From Acinetobacter pragensis (GTDB taxonomy: Bacteria; Pseudomonadota; Gammaproteobacteria; Pseudomonadales; Moraxellaceae), in NCBI RefSeq assembly GCF_001605895.1, contig NZ_LUAW01000012.1:102135-166134 (forward strand): a DNA stretch of 64,000 nt, in the 5' to 3' direction. Shown here piece by piece: positions 1-9,956 of the stretch. Every line of letters starts with the position of its first letter. The stretch's first letter is position 1. Position numbers and translations under genes: made by a program. A model generated the notes under the pieces. That model did not search any database. It saw only the letters and a list, made by a program, of their open reading frames with translations, and was not told where the DNA came from.

Positions 1-1
1 C

Positions 2-685
2 TTTACACTGGATCACCCTGAAATTTTTTCTTCGCAAATCCGCGCCATGCTCAAAGCCAGCATAGGCCTGAACAATTTGCATATTCTGCTGCCTATGGTC
101 ACCAGTGTCAGCGAAGTGGAAGAAGCGCTGTATTTGCTGGACCGTGACTGGCAAGCCGTTCAGGAAGAAGAGCAGGTCAAAATCACCAAACCGAAAATCG
201 GCATTATGGTCGAAGTGCCCAGCGTGCTGCTGCAGATTGAAGAATTTTCTGAGCTGGTGGATTTTTTCTCGGTCGGCTCTAACGATTTAACCCAATATCT
301 TCTGGCGGTTGACCGCAACAATCCGCGTGTAGCCAACGTCTATTCACACCTGCACCCCGCTGTTTTGCGCGCTCTGACACGTTTGGTGCAGGAATGCCAC
401 AAATACGACAAGCCGATCAGCATTTGCGGAGAAATGGCAGGCGATCCGCTGTCTGCAGTATTGCTGATGGCCATGGGCTTCAATACCCTGTCGATGAGTT
501 CAAGTAATATTTTGCGCGTCCGTAAAGCCATTTGCCATGTCCCTATGACTGAAGCGCAAGAACAGCTGGAGCGTGTGCTGAAAATGAGCAATCCGCTGAT
601 GGTGAAAAGCTGGATGGAATATTACTTTAAGACCCATGGTCTGGGTGACATGGTAAAAGCGTCAACCCGTATTGTGAGCGCTTAA
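2..685 (+). CDS. ptsP: Phosphoenolpyruvate-protein phosphotransferase PtsP, C-terminal part (5' end outside window)
   Basis: This is the C-terminal PEP-binding barrel of an enzyme I family protein. It takes phosphate from PEP and passes it on to a phosphocarrier, in the nitrogen PTS when the protein is PtsP. The reading frame is open from base 2, so the gene begins before the window. Visible family motifs are the SVGSNDLTQYLLAVDRNN stretch and the SICGEMAGDP loop with the catalytic cysteine, followed by the usual C-terminal helices. PtsP rather than sugar-PTS PtsI is preferred from the sequence of the tail (GFNTLSMSSSNILRVR), but the N-terminal GAF domain that would settle it is not in the window. 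Confidence 0.93.
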   Translation, partial: FTLDHPEIFSSQIRAMLKASIGLNNLHILLPMVTSVSEVEEALYLLDRDWQAVQEEEQVKITKPKIGIMVEVPSVLLQIEEFSELVDFFSVGSNDLTQYLLAVDRNNPRVANVYSHLHPAVLRALTRLVQECHKYDKPISICGEMAGDPLSAVLLMAMGFNTLSMSSSNILRVRKAICHVPMTEAQEQLERVLKMSNPLMVKSWMEYYFKTHGLGDMVKASTRIVSA

Positions 686-712
686 TTTCAGCGTTCAAAG
701 AGCATTCTAGCC

Positions 713-750
713 ATACCGCTTCAGCCGAATTAAAAAAGACGGAGCGGTAT
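713..750 (+). terminator. Weak inverted repeat after ptsP
   Basis: Eight-base arms ATACCGCT and AGCGGTAT enclose 22 bases starting 28 bases after the ptsP stop. There is no T-run after it, so this is only a possible terminator or mRNA 3' end structure. Confidence 0.3.
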
Positions 751-802
751 CCATCGCAGTGCATGCCATGCGCTGTACGCCACTGCCCTTGATGAGGTGC
801 GT

Positions 803-1216
803 ATGGATTTTATTCTGTTCCTTGTCTTTGCAGGGATCATCTTTGTAATCAGCGCGAAGCCGTTTAAACAATTCAAATTAAAACCGCAGACATCAGCGCG
901 TTCAGCCAAAGCAGCGGCGGTGCAAAGCTTCAGCCATGGCCCTGTACGGGCATCGGTTCCAGCGCTTTTAGGCATTGAAATCACCCGCATTCAGCAGCGG
1001 CGCTTAGGCAAAGATGATCCATCCGTACTGGCAGCCAATCTTGCAAAGCGGCATACAGCGCAGGCTACGCCAGATTTATTCAGGCAAAGGGCTAAGAAAC
1101 TTGAAAAGGCAGTGCATCATAGAAATGAAAGCGCGCAGAGAAAAACTGCAGCCGCACCTTTAAGAAAAGAAGATTTAGCGAAACTTTTAAGTGACTTGTT
1201 TTCAAATAAAAGATAA
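803..1216 (+). CDS. Hypothetical membrane-anchored basic protein, 137 aa
   Basis: I do not recognise a family. The protein starts with one hydrophobic segment (about residues 2-16, FILFLVFAGIIFVIS), then becomes basic and alanine-rich, with a helical C-terminal tail ending in LRKEDLAKLLSDLFSNKR. This suggests a single N-terminal anchor with a cytoplasmic tail. The ATG at 803 is chosen over the GTG at 797 because a GAGG lies five bases upstream of 803. It follows ptsP in the same direction after a 117-base gap. Function unknown. Confidence 0.7.
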   Translation: MDFILFLVFAGIIFVISAKPFKQFKLKPQTSARSAKAAAVQSFSHGPVRASVPALLGIEITRIQQRRLGKDDPSVLAANLAKRHTAQATPDLFRQRAKKLEKAVHHRNESAQRKTAAAPLRKEDLAKLLSDLFSNKR

Positions 1217-1228
1217 CTGTATCTGCTG

Positions 1229-1408
1229 TTAAGCGGCCATTAAAAAAGGGAGATACTCATTGGAATATCCCCCTTTTTTGTGCTTGCTGTAGCCGCGTTT
1301 TGCATTTTTCTTCCGGTCTACAAACACTTGGCTTTTATTGACCTCATGCATATGTTTCGCCACAAAGTTGTTGATCACAACCTCTGGCGCAGCTTTTCTC
1401 TTTGCCAT
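1229..1408 (-). CDS. Small basic hypothetical protein, 59 aa
   Basis: A short, highly basic protein (MAKRKAAPEVVINNF start, KKNAKRGYSKHKKGGYS towards the end) with no signal peptide or membrane segment. The start at 1408 is chosen because an AGGTGG ribosome site sits just upstream; an upstream in-frame ATG at 1435 lacks one. Its charge would suit RNA or ribosome binding, but that is a guess. It converges with the membrane-anchored protein gene, whose stop is 12 bases away. Confidence 0.65.
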   Translation of the reverse strand: MAKRKAAPEVVINNFVAKHMHEVNKSQVFVDRKKNAKRGYSKHKKGGYSNEYLPFLMAA

Positions 1409-1554
1409 TTTTCCACCTGTTTTTTTAGCTTGCACATCTGACGCATGCAGTGCATATATTGCGCTGTTTTATAAAAAATTCAAGCCTTAGCCTCAAATAA
1501 TTGATCAAGCCATGCATTCAGCCTACAGGCAAAAAACTGCAGTTTTTTAAAGGC

Positions 1555-1692
1555 CTAATCCATATGCTGATGTAAATTCTCCTGTGCTGCTCCCCCTAAA
1601 ATCAGCGTATCCACATGCGACAGCCCGCTGGCGCAAGCTGCTGAAAAAAACAAAATCAACAATAACTTGCCCGCACTAAAAACATGATCCAT
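1555..1692 (-). CDS. Small predicted lipoprotein, 45 aa
   Basis: A 45-residue open frame too short for usual ORF cut-offs. It has an N-terminal hydrophobic run (KLLLILFFSAAC, cysteine at residue 20) that reads as a lipoprotein signal with a weak lipobox, S-A-A-C. A 25-residue mature peptide follows, ending HQHMD. A GAGGAG ribosome site lies six bases before the ATG at 1692, which is the main support that the frame is used. It would be an inner or outer membrane lipopeptide. Function unknown. Confidence 0.55.
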   Translation of the reverse strand: MDHVFSAGKLLLILFFSAACASGLSHVDTLILGGAAQENLHQHMD

Positions 1693-1793
1693 AACACGCT
1701 CCTCTGCCGTTAAATGCAGTGAAATTAAAACAGCCGCGAGCTATCATGTATAATGATTTAAAGAGATACCTACTATCTTAAAAAGAGATAATA

Positions 1794-2699
1794 ATGCAAA
1801 TTAAGTCTTTGGAAATATTTACTGCTGTCATCAACCTGCAGAGTTTTTCCGCTGCTGCCCAGCATCTGCATACTGTTCAGTCCAATGTCACTGCGCATAT
1901 CAAGAAGCTTGAAACGGAGCTGCAGGCTGAGCTTTTGCATCGGCAGCACCCCATCCGTCCGACACGTGCCGGCATGCAGCTTTTGTGCGCTGCAGAACAA
2001 ATGCTGCAGCTTCATCAGGAGGTTCTCAATCAATTCAATCATTCAAGTTCAGATTCGAACCTTCCTTTAGAAATTGGCAGCATGGAAACCACCGCCGCAA
2101 TTCGCTTGCCGGCGCTTTTCCAAAATCTGCAAAAACAGGATCTGCAATTTCCTTATACCTTAACCACCGGCCCAACGCGTGAGCTGATTGATTCAGTTCA
2201 GGCTGGACAGCTCGATTGCGCTTTTATCGCCAATCATGCTCCAATTCCAGGTTTGTTTAATTTTCATGTCTGGACGGAAGAACTGGTGCTGATTACTGCG
2301 AAAGGTTCGCCAAATCCCTTATCCCCAGAATATTTAAGCCATAAAAAATTCATCAGTTTCAAGCAAGGCTGCAGCTACAGGAAAGCCATTGATCATTACC
2401 TCTCTATCCAGCAGCTCCCCGCAGCCAATATTCTTGAAATGGGCAGTCTGGATGGCATTGTCAGCTGTGTCAGCTTAGATGTCGGCATTGCTATTTTGCC
2501 GCTGAAATATGTGCAGCAATCGCATTTTTATCCGCAAATACAAATCCACGCGCTTGAAGCGCCGCTTGCCCGCATGCCGACCTATTTAATTGCCGAAGAT
2601 CAAAATAAATGGAGTTCGAATATGCATTTATTTTTTAAATATTTACACATCGGCCAATCCTCTTCTCCGCTGCCATTGCCTGCCGTACTGGAAACTTAA
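1794..2699 (+). CDS. LysR-family transcriptional regulator, 301 aa
   Basis: Full-length LysR protein. The N-terminal winged helix-turn-helix (about residues 3-62, with FSAAAQHLHTVQSNVTAHIK as recognition region) is followed by a periplasmic-binding-protein-like effector domain from about residue 90. The length fits the family. The gene is not divergent from a catabolic gene: it runs towards the acyl-CoA dehydrogenase on the opposite strand, with only nine bases between the stops, so the target cannot be guessed from context. Effector unknown. Confidence 0.9.
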   Translation: MQIKSLEIFTAVINLQSFSAAAQHLHTVQSNVTAHIKKLETELQAELLHRQHPIRPTRAGMQLLCAAEQMLQLHQEVLNQFNHSSSDSNLPLEIGSMETTAAIRLPALFQNLQKQDLQFPYTLTTGPTRELIDSVQAGQLDCAFIANHAPIPGLFNFHVWTEELVLITAKGSPNPLSPEYLSHKKFISFKQGCSYRKAIDHYLSIQQLPAANILEMGSLDGIVSCVSLDVGIAILPLKYVQQSHFYPQIQIHALEAPLARMPTYLIAEDQNKWSSNMHLFFKYLHIGQSSSPLPLPAVLET

Positions 2700-2708
2700 A
2701 GCTTGAAT

Positions 2709-4361
2709 TTAAACCGCAAAAGCCCTTTCCAGCAAACGCTCCGCATCCGCCATTTTGGCGTCCAGCATGCCAGCAACACGGCCATGAAATGCGTTATAGC
2801 GGCTGTGAATAAATGCATCCGCCACATACTCGGGCGCATGGCGCTTTAATAAAACCGCTTGCGCCAAAAGGGTCAAACGGCTGACCAAGCTGCGCCCCAT
2901 AAATTGCAGATCTTCAGGCCGTTGATGAAACAATTTAAACAGACTTTGCAGTTCATTCTGCAATATTTCATCTTTTTGCGCAGTAGCCGCTAAATCATTA
3001 AACAGCAATTGGATAGATTCAGGCTCACGGCTGATTGCGCGCAGCACATCCAAGCACATGACATTGCCTGAACCCTCCCAAATGGTATTGACTGGCGCTT
3101 CTTTAAAAATGCGCGCCATGATGCCATTGTCGACATAGCCATTGCCGCCGAAGACTTCTATCATCTCGCCGCTCAGTTCTACCGCGCGCTTGCAAATCCA
3201 GAACTTGGATGCAGGAGTCATAATCCGTTTCCATGCCAGTGACAGCACATCATCTGTTTCATAGCACTGCGCCAAATGAAAACTTAAATGCATAGCCGCT
3301 TCCGTTTCCAAGGCTAAATCCGCCAAGACCGCCTGCATCAGCGGCTGTTCGGCCAGATGCTTACCGAACGCTTTGCGTTGACGGGTATAGGCAATGCATT
3401 GCACCAGCGCCTGACGCAGCATGGCTGTACTGCCCACGGAGCAGGTTAAGCGGGTGTAGTTCGCCATTTCAATAATGGTCGGAATGCCGCGTCCGGCTTC
3501 TCCGATCATGATGCCCCACGCATTCTTAAATTCGACTTCAGAACTGGAGTTGCTGCGGTTGCCGACTTTGTCTTTCAGCCGCTGCACCTGTATGCTGTTC
3601 TTGCTGCCATCATCCAGCCAGCGCGGGACAAAGAAACAGGCCAAGCCATCCTGTTCAGTTTTCGCCACCACCAAATGCGCATCGCACATCGGCGCAGAGA
3701 AAAACCATTTATGCCCTGTCAGCAAATACGCTTTGCCGCGGCCTGAATCCCCCACAGGTACAGCAGCGGTTTCATTGGCGCGCACATCTGAGCCGCCCTG
3801 CTTTTCGGTCATGCCCATGCCCAGCCAGATCGACTTTTTCTGCGCAATCGGCAGATCGCGTTCATCGTATTCATTTGACAGCAATTTATCGCCAATTTTT
3901 GCCCAAAGTTCCGGTTCACGCTGAATTAAAGGAATACTGCCCAAAGTCATGGAATTTGGACAAAGATTGCCGCATTCCACCTGCCCAGCCAGATAAAAGC
4001 GGCTCGCCCAATCTACCCATTTACTGCCGGATGCAGTCATGACAAAAGGATGTGCATGGGTATTAAACTGGCGGTTAAGCGCCATCCATTTATGCCAAGC
4101 CGGATGAAATTCAATATAGTCTTTACGGCGGCCGCGCGCGTCAAAAGCATGCAGAATCGGTGCATGCCTATTGGCAAGATCGGCATATTCATAGTATTCG
4201 CTTGAACCCGCCGCTTTAGCCATTTGACTTAAAGCTGCCTGATCCTGACTGCCATAACGCGCTAAAATTTCCTGCAAAACTGTGTCGGTTTCAAACAGGT
4301 TATAGTCCTGCAATTCATCAAATTGATTGCTGATGGTGTGGGTCATCCATGTTTGCATCAT
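2709..4361 (-). CDS. AidB-like acyl-CoA dehydrogenase family protein, 550 aa
   Basis: Acyl-CoA dehydrogenase superfamily flavoprotein of the AidB branch. N-terminal helical domain, central FAD-binding beta domain (GMGMTEKQGGSDVRANET around residues 180-198) and C-terminal helical domain with the AidB-type signature VNTIWEGSGNVMCLDVLRA. The length matches AidB (about 540) rather than ordinary dehydrogenases (about 380). In E. coli, AidB is induced by alkylation stress and binds DNA; its physiological substrate is unclear. The first of two tandem ATGs is used, with AGGA seven bases upstream. It is divergent from a TetR gene 90 bases away, which probably controls it. Confidence 0.92.
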   Translation of the reverse strand: MMQTWMTHTISNQFDELQDYNLFETDTVLQEILARYGSQDQAALSQMAKAAGSSEYYEYADLANRHAPILHAFDARGRRKDYIEFHPAWHKWMALNRQFNTHAHPFVMTASGSKWVDWASRFYLAGQVECGNLCPNSMTLGSIPLIQREPELWAKIGDKLLSNEYDERDLPIAQKKSIWLGMGMTEKQGGSDVRANETAAVPVGDSGRGKAYLLTGHKWFFSAPMCDAHLVVAKTEQDGLACFFVPRWLDDGSKNSIQVQRLKDKVGNRSNSSSEVEFKNAWGIMIGEAGRGIPTIIEMANYTRLTCSVGSTAMLRQALVQCIAYTRQRKAFGKHLAEQPLMQAVLADLALETEAAMHLSFHLAQCYETDDVLSLAWKRIMTPASKFWICKRAVELSGEMIEVFGGNGYVDNGIMARIFKEAPVNTIWEGSGNVMCLDVLRAISREPESIQLLFNDLAATAQKDEILQNELQSLFKLFHQRPEDLQFMGRSLVSRLTLLAQAVLLKRHAPEYVADAFIHSRYNAFHGRVAGMLDAKMADAERLLERAFAV

Positions 4362-4451
4362 TTTTATTTCCTGCTTGTTGTTCTTGGCGTTTCACTTCAG
4401 TATAAAGAAAATTTTGCCGCAGGATGTTCGGCTTTATTCGGCGCTATAAAT

Positions 4452-5072
4452 ATGAAAAATCCTGAGATTCAAGTCCGGCGCAAGCCCCGTCAGTCCCGCG
4501 CGAAACTCACCCAAGAGGCCTTGCAGGAAAGTTTTGTTCGGCTTTTGCATGATCGCCCTGCCAGCCAAATCACCATTCGGGAAATGACCGATGTCGCAGG
4601 TGTCGGCTTGGGAACCTTTTATGAGTATTTTTCCAGAAAGGAAGATTTAATTGCGCTGACCATTCATCTGCATGTCAAACACAATGCCGAGAGCTTAAAA
4701 AGTTATGCACAAAGCTTAATCAAGTTATCCACAGATTTGGATTTTCAGGCTTATTTACAGCAAATCATTCACTTTCAGCTTGAACAAATTCAGGCGCAGC
4801 AGTTTTTATGGTCACAGGTATTTTTGCTGGAACGGCAGATTTCAAATATTGAAAGTTACCGGAAAAGCTATGCCATGATGGTTGAAATGTGGCGCAGTAT
4901 TCTTGCGCCGTTTATCAAAGATGAAGAATCACTCAGACAGATGGCTTTAAATATGCAACGGGTGTGTTATGGCTTTGTTTCGCAGGCACTTTTGATTGAG
5001 CCTGAGTTTAATGACTGGACGGCTTTGGCAGAAGACATTTGCCAAACTTTGGAGCAGTTTAATCTGCAATAA
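4452..5072 (+). CDS. TetR-family transcriptional regulator, 206 aa
   Basis: N-terminal TetR helix-turn-helix (about residues 12-60, with ITIREMTDVAGVGLGTFYEY and then FSRKEDLI), followed by an all-helical ligand and dimerisation domain. The ATG at 4452 is preferred because the longer frame from 4323 would overlap the divergent acyl-CoA dehydrogenase gene and adds non-family sequence. The divergent layout with the AidB-like gene and the 90-base shared promoter region suggest local repression; a fatty-acyl ligand is possible but not shown. Confidence 0.9.
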   Translation: MKNPEIQVRRKPRQSRAKLTQEALQESFVRLLHDRPASQITIREMTDVAGVGLGTFYEYFSRKEDLIALTIHLHVKHNAESLKSYAQSLIKLSTDLDFQAYLQQIIHFQLEQIQAQQFLWSQVFLLERQISNIESYRKSYAMMVEMWRSILAPFIKDEESLRQMALNMQRVCYGFVSQALLIEPEFNDWTALAEDICQTLEQFNLQ

Positions 5073-5233
5073 TTCTCTTATAAATAGTTCAAACTTCGGC
5101 TTGATTGCTCAATATTTCTAAATCTACCCATAAAAATGAATGTGTAAAAACGTTACACCTGTTTGATTGGCCTATATAAAACAGCTATATAAGATAAAGA
5201 TAAATGCATTGAAACTTTAAAAGACATTGAGTA

Positions 5234-5258
5234 AAAAAGCGGGAAATTCCCGCTTTTT
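5234..5258. terminator. Bidirectional rho-independent terminator
   Basis: Near-perfect palindrome AAAAAGCGGGAA / TTCCCGCTTTTT between the convergent TetR gene and the repeat-protein gene. The A-run and T-run make it usable from both strands. Confidence 0.85.
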
Positions 5259-5289
5259 ATGACTTATTATTACCTATAACCGCAGATAA

Positions 5290-5628
5290 TTATGCCTTAG
5301 GCGGCTGCGGATGGTCTTTAGCATTCACATCTTTTGGCGGCATTGGGCAGCCGTTCCCATCTTTTGGCGGCATTGGACGGTCTTTGCCATTTGCATCTTT
5401 TGGCGGCATCGGACGGTCTTTGCCATTCGCATCTTTCGGCGGCATCGGATGGTCTTTGCCATTCGTACCTTTCAGCGGTTGCGGGCAACCTTTGCCATTC
5501 ATATCTTTATGCTGAGCAGCAGCTTGCGGTTTTTTTGCATCGGCAGTATTGGCAGCCAAAGCTGTGCCTGCAATTGCCAGTGAACCCACGCTTAAGATTA
5601 AGCCAGTTAAAAATCTTTTCATTATCAT
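5290..5628 (-). CDS. Secreted protein with 12-residue Asn-Gly-Lys-Asp-Pro repeats, 112 aa
   Basis: A signal peptide of about 25 residues (hydrophobic FLTGLILSVGSLAIAGTALA, cleavage near AANTA) precedes a mature part made mostly of imperfect copies of NGKDRPMPPKDA. Five or so units are seen, varying at DRP/DHP/GCP and M/Q. The underlying DNA is a 36-base tandem repeat over about 5305-5490. The mature protein is hydrophilic, basic and proline-rich, with two isolated cysteines. It is predicted to be periplasmic or secreted and disordered. Function unknown. A second in-frame ATG two codons in is an alternative start. Confidence 0.75.
   Translation of the reverse strand: MIMKRFLTGLILSVGSLAIAGTALAANTADAKKPQAAAQHKDMNGKGCPQPLKGTNGKDHPMPPKDANGKDRPMPPKDANGKDRPMPPKDGNGCPMPPKDVNAKDHPQPPKA
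5305..5490. repeat. 36-bp coding tandem repeats
   Basis: Imperfect direct repeats with a unit of about 36 bases (containing TTTTGGCGGCAT and GGTCTTTGCCATT) lie inside the secreted repeat-protein gene. Two central units are almost identical, which suggests recent slippage or conversion. Confidence 0.75.
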
Positions 5629-5756
5629 GCATCTCTATCATTTAATTTTGCGTTTTAAATCTTATAAATAAATTATGGATGAATAATGAAGTTCAGGCCT
5701 TCAAGAGAGCTCTTTTTTCTGCACAATATATAGCTTAAAAATTATTCCAGCATTAG

Positions 5757-6039
5757 GGGTTCAAACACCGTAAATTAAAGAGCGAATTTATAAAAAACGA
5801 AGCAAATAATTTCACAAAACACCTGATGTCTTATCACTATCAAGAAATTGCTGTAGGTATTGGCGAATACAAAAGCTATGTAATATATAGCTTTCACCAT
5901 AAAGATATTTCTGTACTCGAATCAGATAGTCCTAATAATGCAGCTTATATTTTTAAATATTCAAATTGGGAAACACTTTCTAGGAAAACTAGAACAGGAA
6001 TTATTCCAGACAGCTGAGATCTGCAAAGAATTTTTATGA
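5757..6039 (+). pseudogene. Remnant of a small gene, frameshifted
   Basis: An AT-rich frame is open from 5757 to a TGA at 6015-6017, and its only internal ATG (5826) has no ribosome site. The frame-0 tail (RKTRTGIIPDS) looks unnatural. Moving to the +1 frame near 5977-5980 gives LGKLEQELFQTAEICKEFL, a normal amphipathic helix ending at 6039. Upstream of the ATG the frame also reads as plausible protein (SEFIKNEANNFTKHL). The simplest reading is a small gene that lost its start and gained a frameshift. No family recognised. Confidence 0.4.
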
Positions 6040-6107
6040 TCAAAGCTGGAATTTATCCATTGATAAACACCTAAGAAACAAACTCCACCTTTAATTAATC
6101 TCAATAA

Positions 6108-6135
6108 AAAAAACCGCCTCTCAAGGCGGTTTTTT
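6108..6135 (-). terminator. Rho-independent terminator of katG
   Basis: Stem AAAAAACCGCCT / AGGCGGTTTTTT with a four-base loop, 22 bases past the katG stop on the minus strand. Confidence 0.85.
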
Positions 6136-6156
6136 CTAACCTAAATCAGTGATAGC

Positions 6157-8364
<2,208 letters not shown>

Positions 8365-8544
8365 TTATGAAGTGAATAGCTGAACCGTATAAATATTTTT
8401 ACTTCATCGTTAAGTTAGCTGGTTTTAATGACAATATGAAGCGACTTTTACGAATGAACACAATCGGTTATCCCTATATAATTATTTAATAATGAATACT
8501 TTATTTTAATGCTTATATTCTGATTCAAAATACGCGCCGGCTAT

Positions 8545-8703
8545 TCATTTATCAGCCATCCATTTCATCAAAAAAGATGTGAAAGCCGAATTCAGCTCGG
8601 CATATTCTGCGGCACGGGCTGACTGTTTCACCCGATAAATAATGAATATGAATGCATAAGAAGCAAACCGCGTCATGGCTTCGGCTTCCGGCTTTATCAG
8701 CGG
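8545..8703 (-). pseudogene. Possible C-terminal remnant of a regulator-like helical protein
   Basis: The 490 bases between katG and the MBL hydrolase gene hold no convincing complete gene. One minus-strand frame reads LIKPEAEAMTRFASYAF and ends with a helical tail, FTSFLMKWMADK, and a TGA at 8545. It is preceded directly by an in-frame TGA and has no ribosome site at its internal ATG. The upstream sequence also reads as fragments of protein in shifting frames. This may be a decayed gene, perhaps of TetR type, but the call is weak. Confidence 0.25.
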
Positions 8704-8838
8704 CCATCAAATCTTTAATTGGCTCATGCCGCAATAAATCCGCTGGATTGCCTCAAGCATCCAATCATCTGGCCGGCATTCTGAGCCAGCCTGATTTTTA
8801 ATTGCAGCAATAGAGCAATTCAAACCGATACCGCATCA

Positions 8839-9900
8839 TTAAACAGTCAGGCGCTTGCCTTCACGTATGCAGATGAATGGGCTCATCAATTTTGATGATT
8901 TGCTCCGCGCTTTCTGCAAATCCTCTTCCGGCTGTTCACGGCTTTCATCCGTCAATTGGAAGGTGCGGTAATGGATGGCCAGCGAACATTTGGCATGCAG
9001 ATCTTTATGCGCCTGAAACGCTTCATCCGGATTCATGTGCAGATAACGCATCAGCAAGCGCGGCTCATAAGCGCCAATCGGCAGCAAGGCGATGCGCGGC
9101 GCGCCGAATTTTGCATAAATTTCTTTAAAATGGGGAGAATAACCCGTGTCTCCGGCAAAGAAGCAATGATCTGTACCATTCAAGACTGAAAAACCACCCC
9201 AGAGCGCGCGGTTCTGATCGCGCAGGCCGCGGCCTGAGCCATGCTGCGCAGGCGTATAAATCAGTTTCAAATCGCCCAGAAGCGCAGACTGCCACCAGTC
9301 CAGCTCATAAACCTGAAACTGATCCGGCAGGTAGTAACTGTTGCCCAGCCCGGTATAAATAGGCATAGCGAACCGCTCATGCAGCCAATTCAGGGTGTTT
9401 AAGTCCATATGGTCATAATGGTTATGACTCAGCAATACTGCGTGAATATCTGGCAGCTCTTCCAAGGCGATGCCGGCTGGGCAGGCGCGGCGCGGCCCCC
9501 GGCCTTGGCTCGGTCCAGCATATTCTGCCCAGACAGGATCTGTCAGCAGATTATAGGGGCCAATCTGAATCAGCACAGTCGCATGCCCGACAAACCACAC
9601 TTGCCAATCATCCAATTTGGCATTTGGCCGGTTTTGCGGCAACGAGCGTGAAGCATGCGCAAACTGCTGATATTCCTGCTTGCGGTCGACATGCCATGTC
9701 GATGAACGCCGTTTCAGCATCCATTTGATAAAGTTAGAACGTTTATGGCTTTCAGGCGGACGCAGCGCATTAAAAAAATGTTCGCCATTAAAATGTTCTG
9801 AGGCAAGAAAATCAAACACAGGCTGGCGCCACGTATGTGACCAGCATGCCTCTGCTGGCAATTGAAAATGCTTTTGTTCCGACTCGTGCTTCATGGACAT
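8839..9900 (-). CDS. MBL-fold metallo-hydrolase, NAPE-PLD-like, 353 aa
   Basis: Beta-lactamase-fold hydrolase with the metal-binding motif His159-x-His161-x-Asp163-His164 (SHNHYDHMD). A later FAGDTGYSPHF supplies the bridging aspartate, and a histidine lies in LAIHYRTF near the C terminus. This pattern matches the N-acyl-phosphatidylethanolamine phospholipase D / RomA-like branch, so a phospholipid-like or other phosphodiester substrate is plausible. Unlike many RomA-type proteins it shows no clear N-terminal membrane segment. It lies 56 bases downstream of the CDF transporter gene on the same strand and could be co-transcribed with it. Confidence 0.88.
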   Translation of the reverse strand: MSMKHESEQKHFQLPAEACWSHTWRQPVFDFLASEHFNGEHFFNALRPPESHKRSNFIKWMLKRRSSTWHVDRKQEYQQFAHASRSLPQNRPNAKLDDWQVWFVGHATVLIQIGPYNLLTDPVWAEYAGPSQGRGPRRACPAGIALEELPDIHAVLLSHNHYDHMDLNTLNWLHERFAMPIYTGLGNSYYLPDQFQVYELDWWQSALLGDLKLIYTPAQHGSGRGLRDQNRALWGGFSVLNGTDHCFFAGDTGYSPHFKEIYAKFGAPRIALLPIGAYEPRLLMRYLHMNPDEAFQAHKDLHAKCSLAIHYRTFQLTDESREQPEEDLQKARSKSSKLMSPFICIREGKRLTV

Positions 9901-9956
9901 TCAAAATTCTTCAAAAATTTTTAGCAAAACAATATCAGCTGAATATGCAGCTGAAA

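Noticed and set aside
2709..4361. Ordinary fatty-acid acyl-CoA dehydrogenase
   Set aside because: Length and the VNTIWEGSGNVMCLDVLRA ending place it in the AidB branch.
5305..5490. CRISPR-like array
   Set aside because: Repeats are contiguous 36-base coding units without spacers.
5311..5645. Two plus-strand frames opposite the repeat-protein gene
   Set aside because: They are mirror frames of the repeat DNA, with no ribosome site. The minus-strand frame has a signal peptide.
8552..8734. 60-codon minus-strand frame
   Set aside because: Composition is not protein-like (scattered Cys/His/Arg) and there is no ribosome site; the overlapping frame ending at 8545 reads better.
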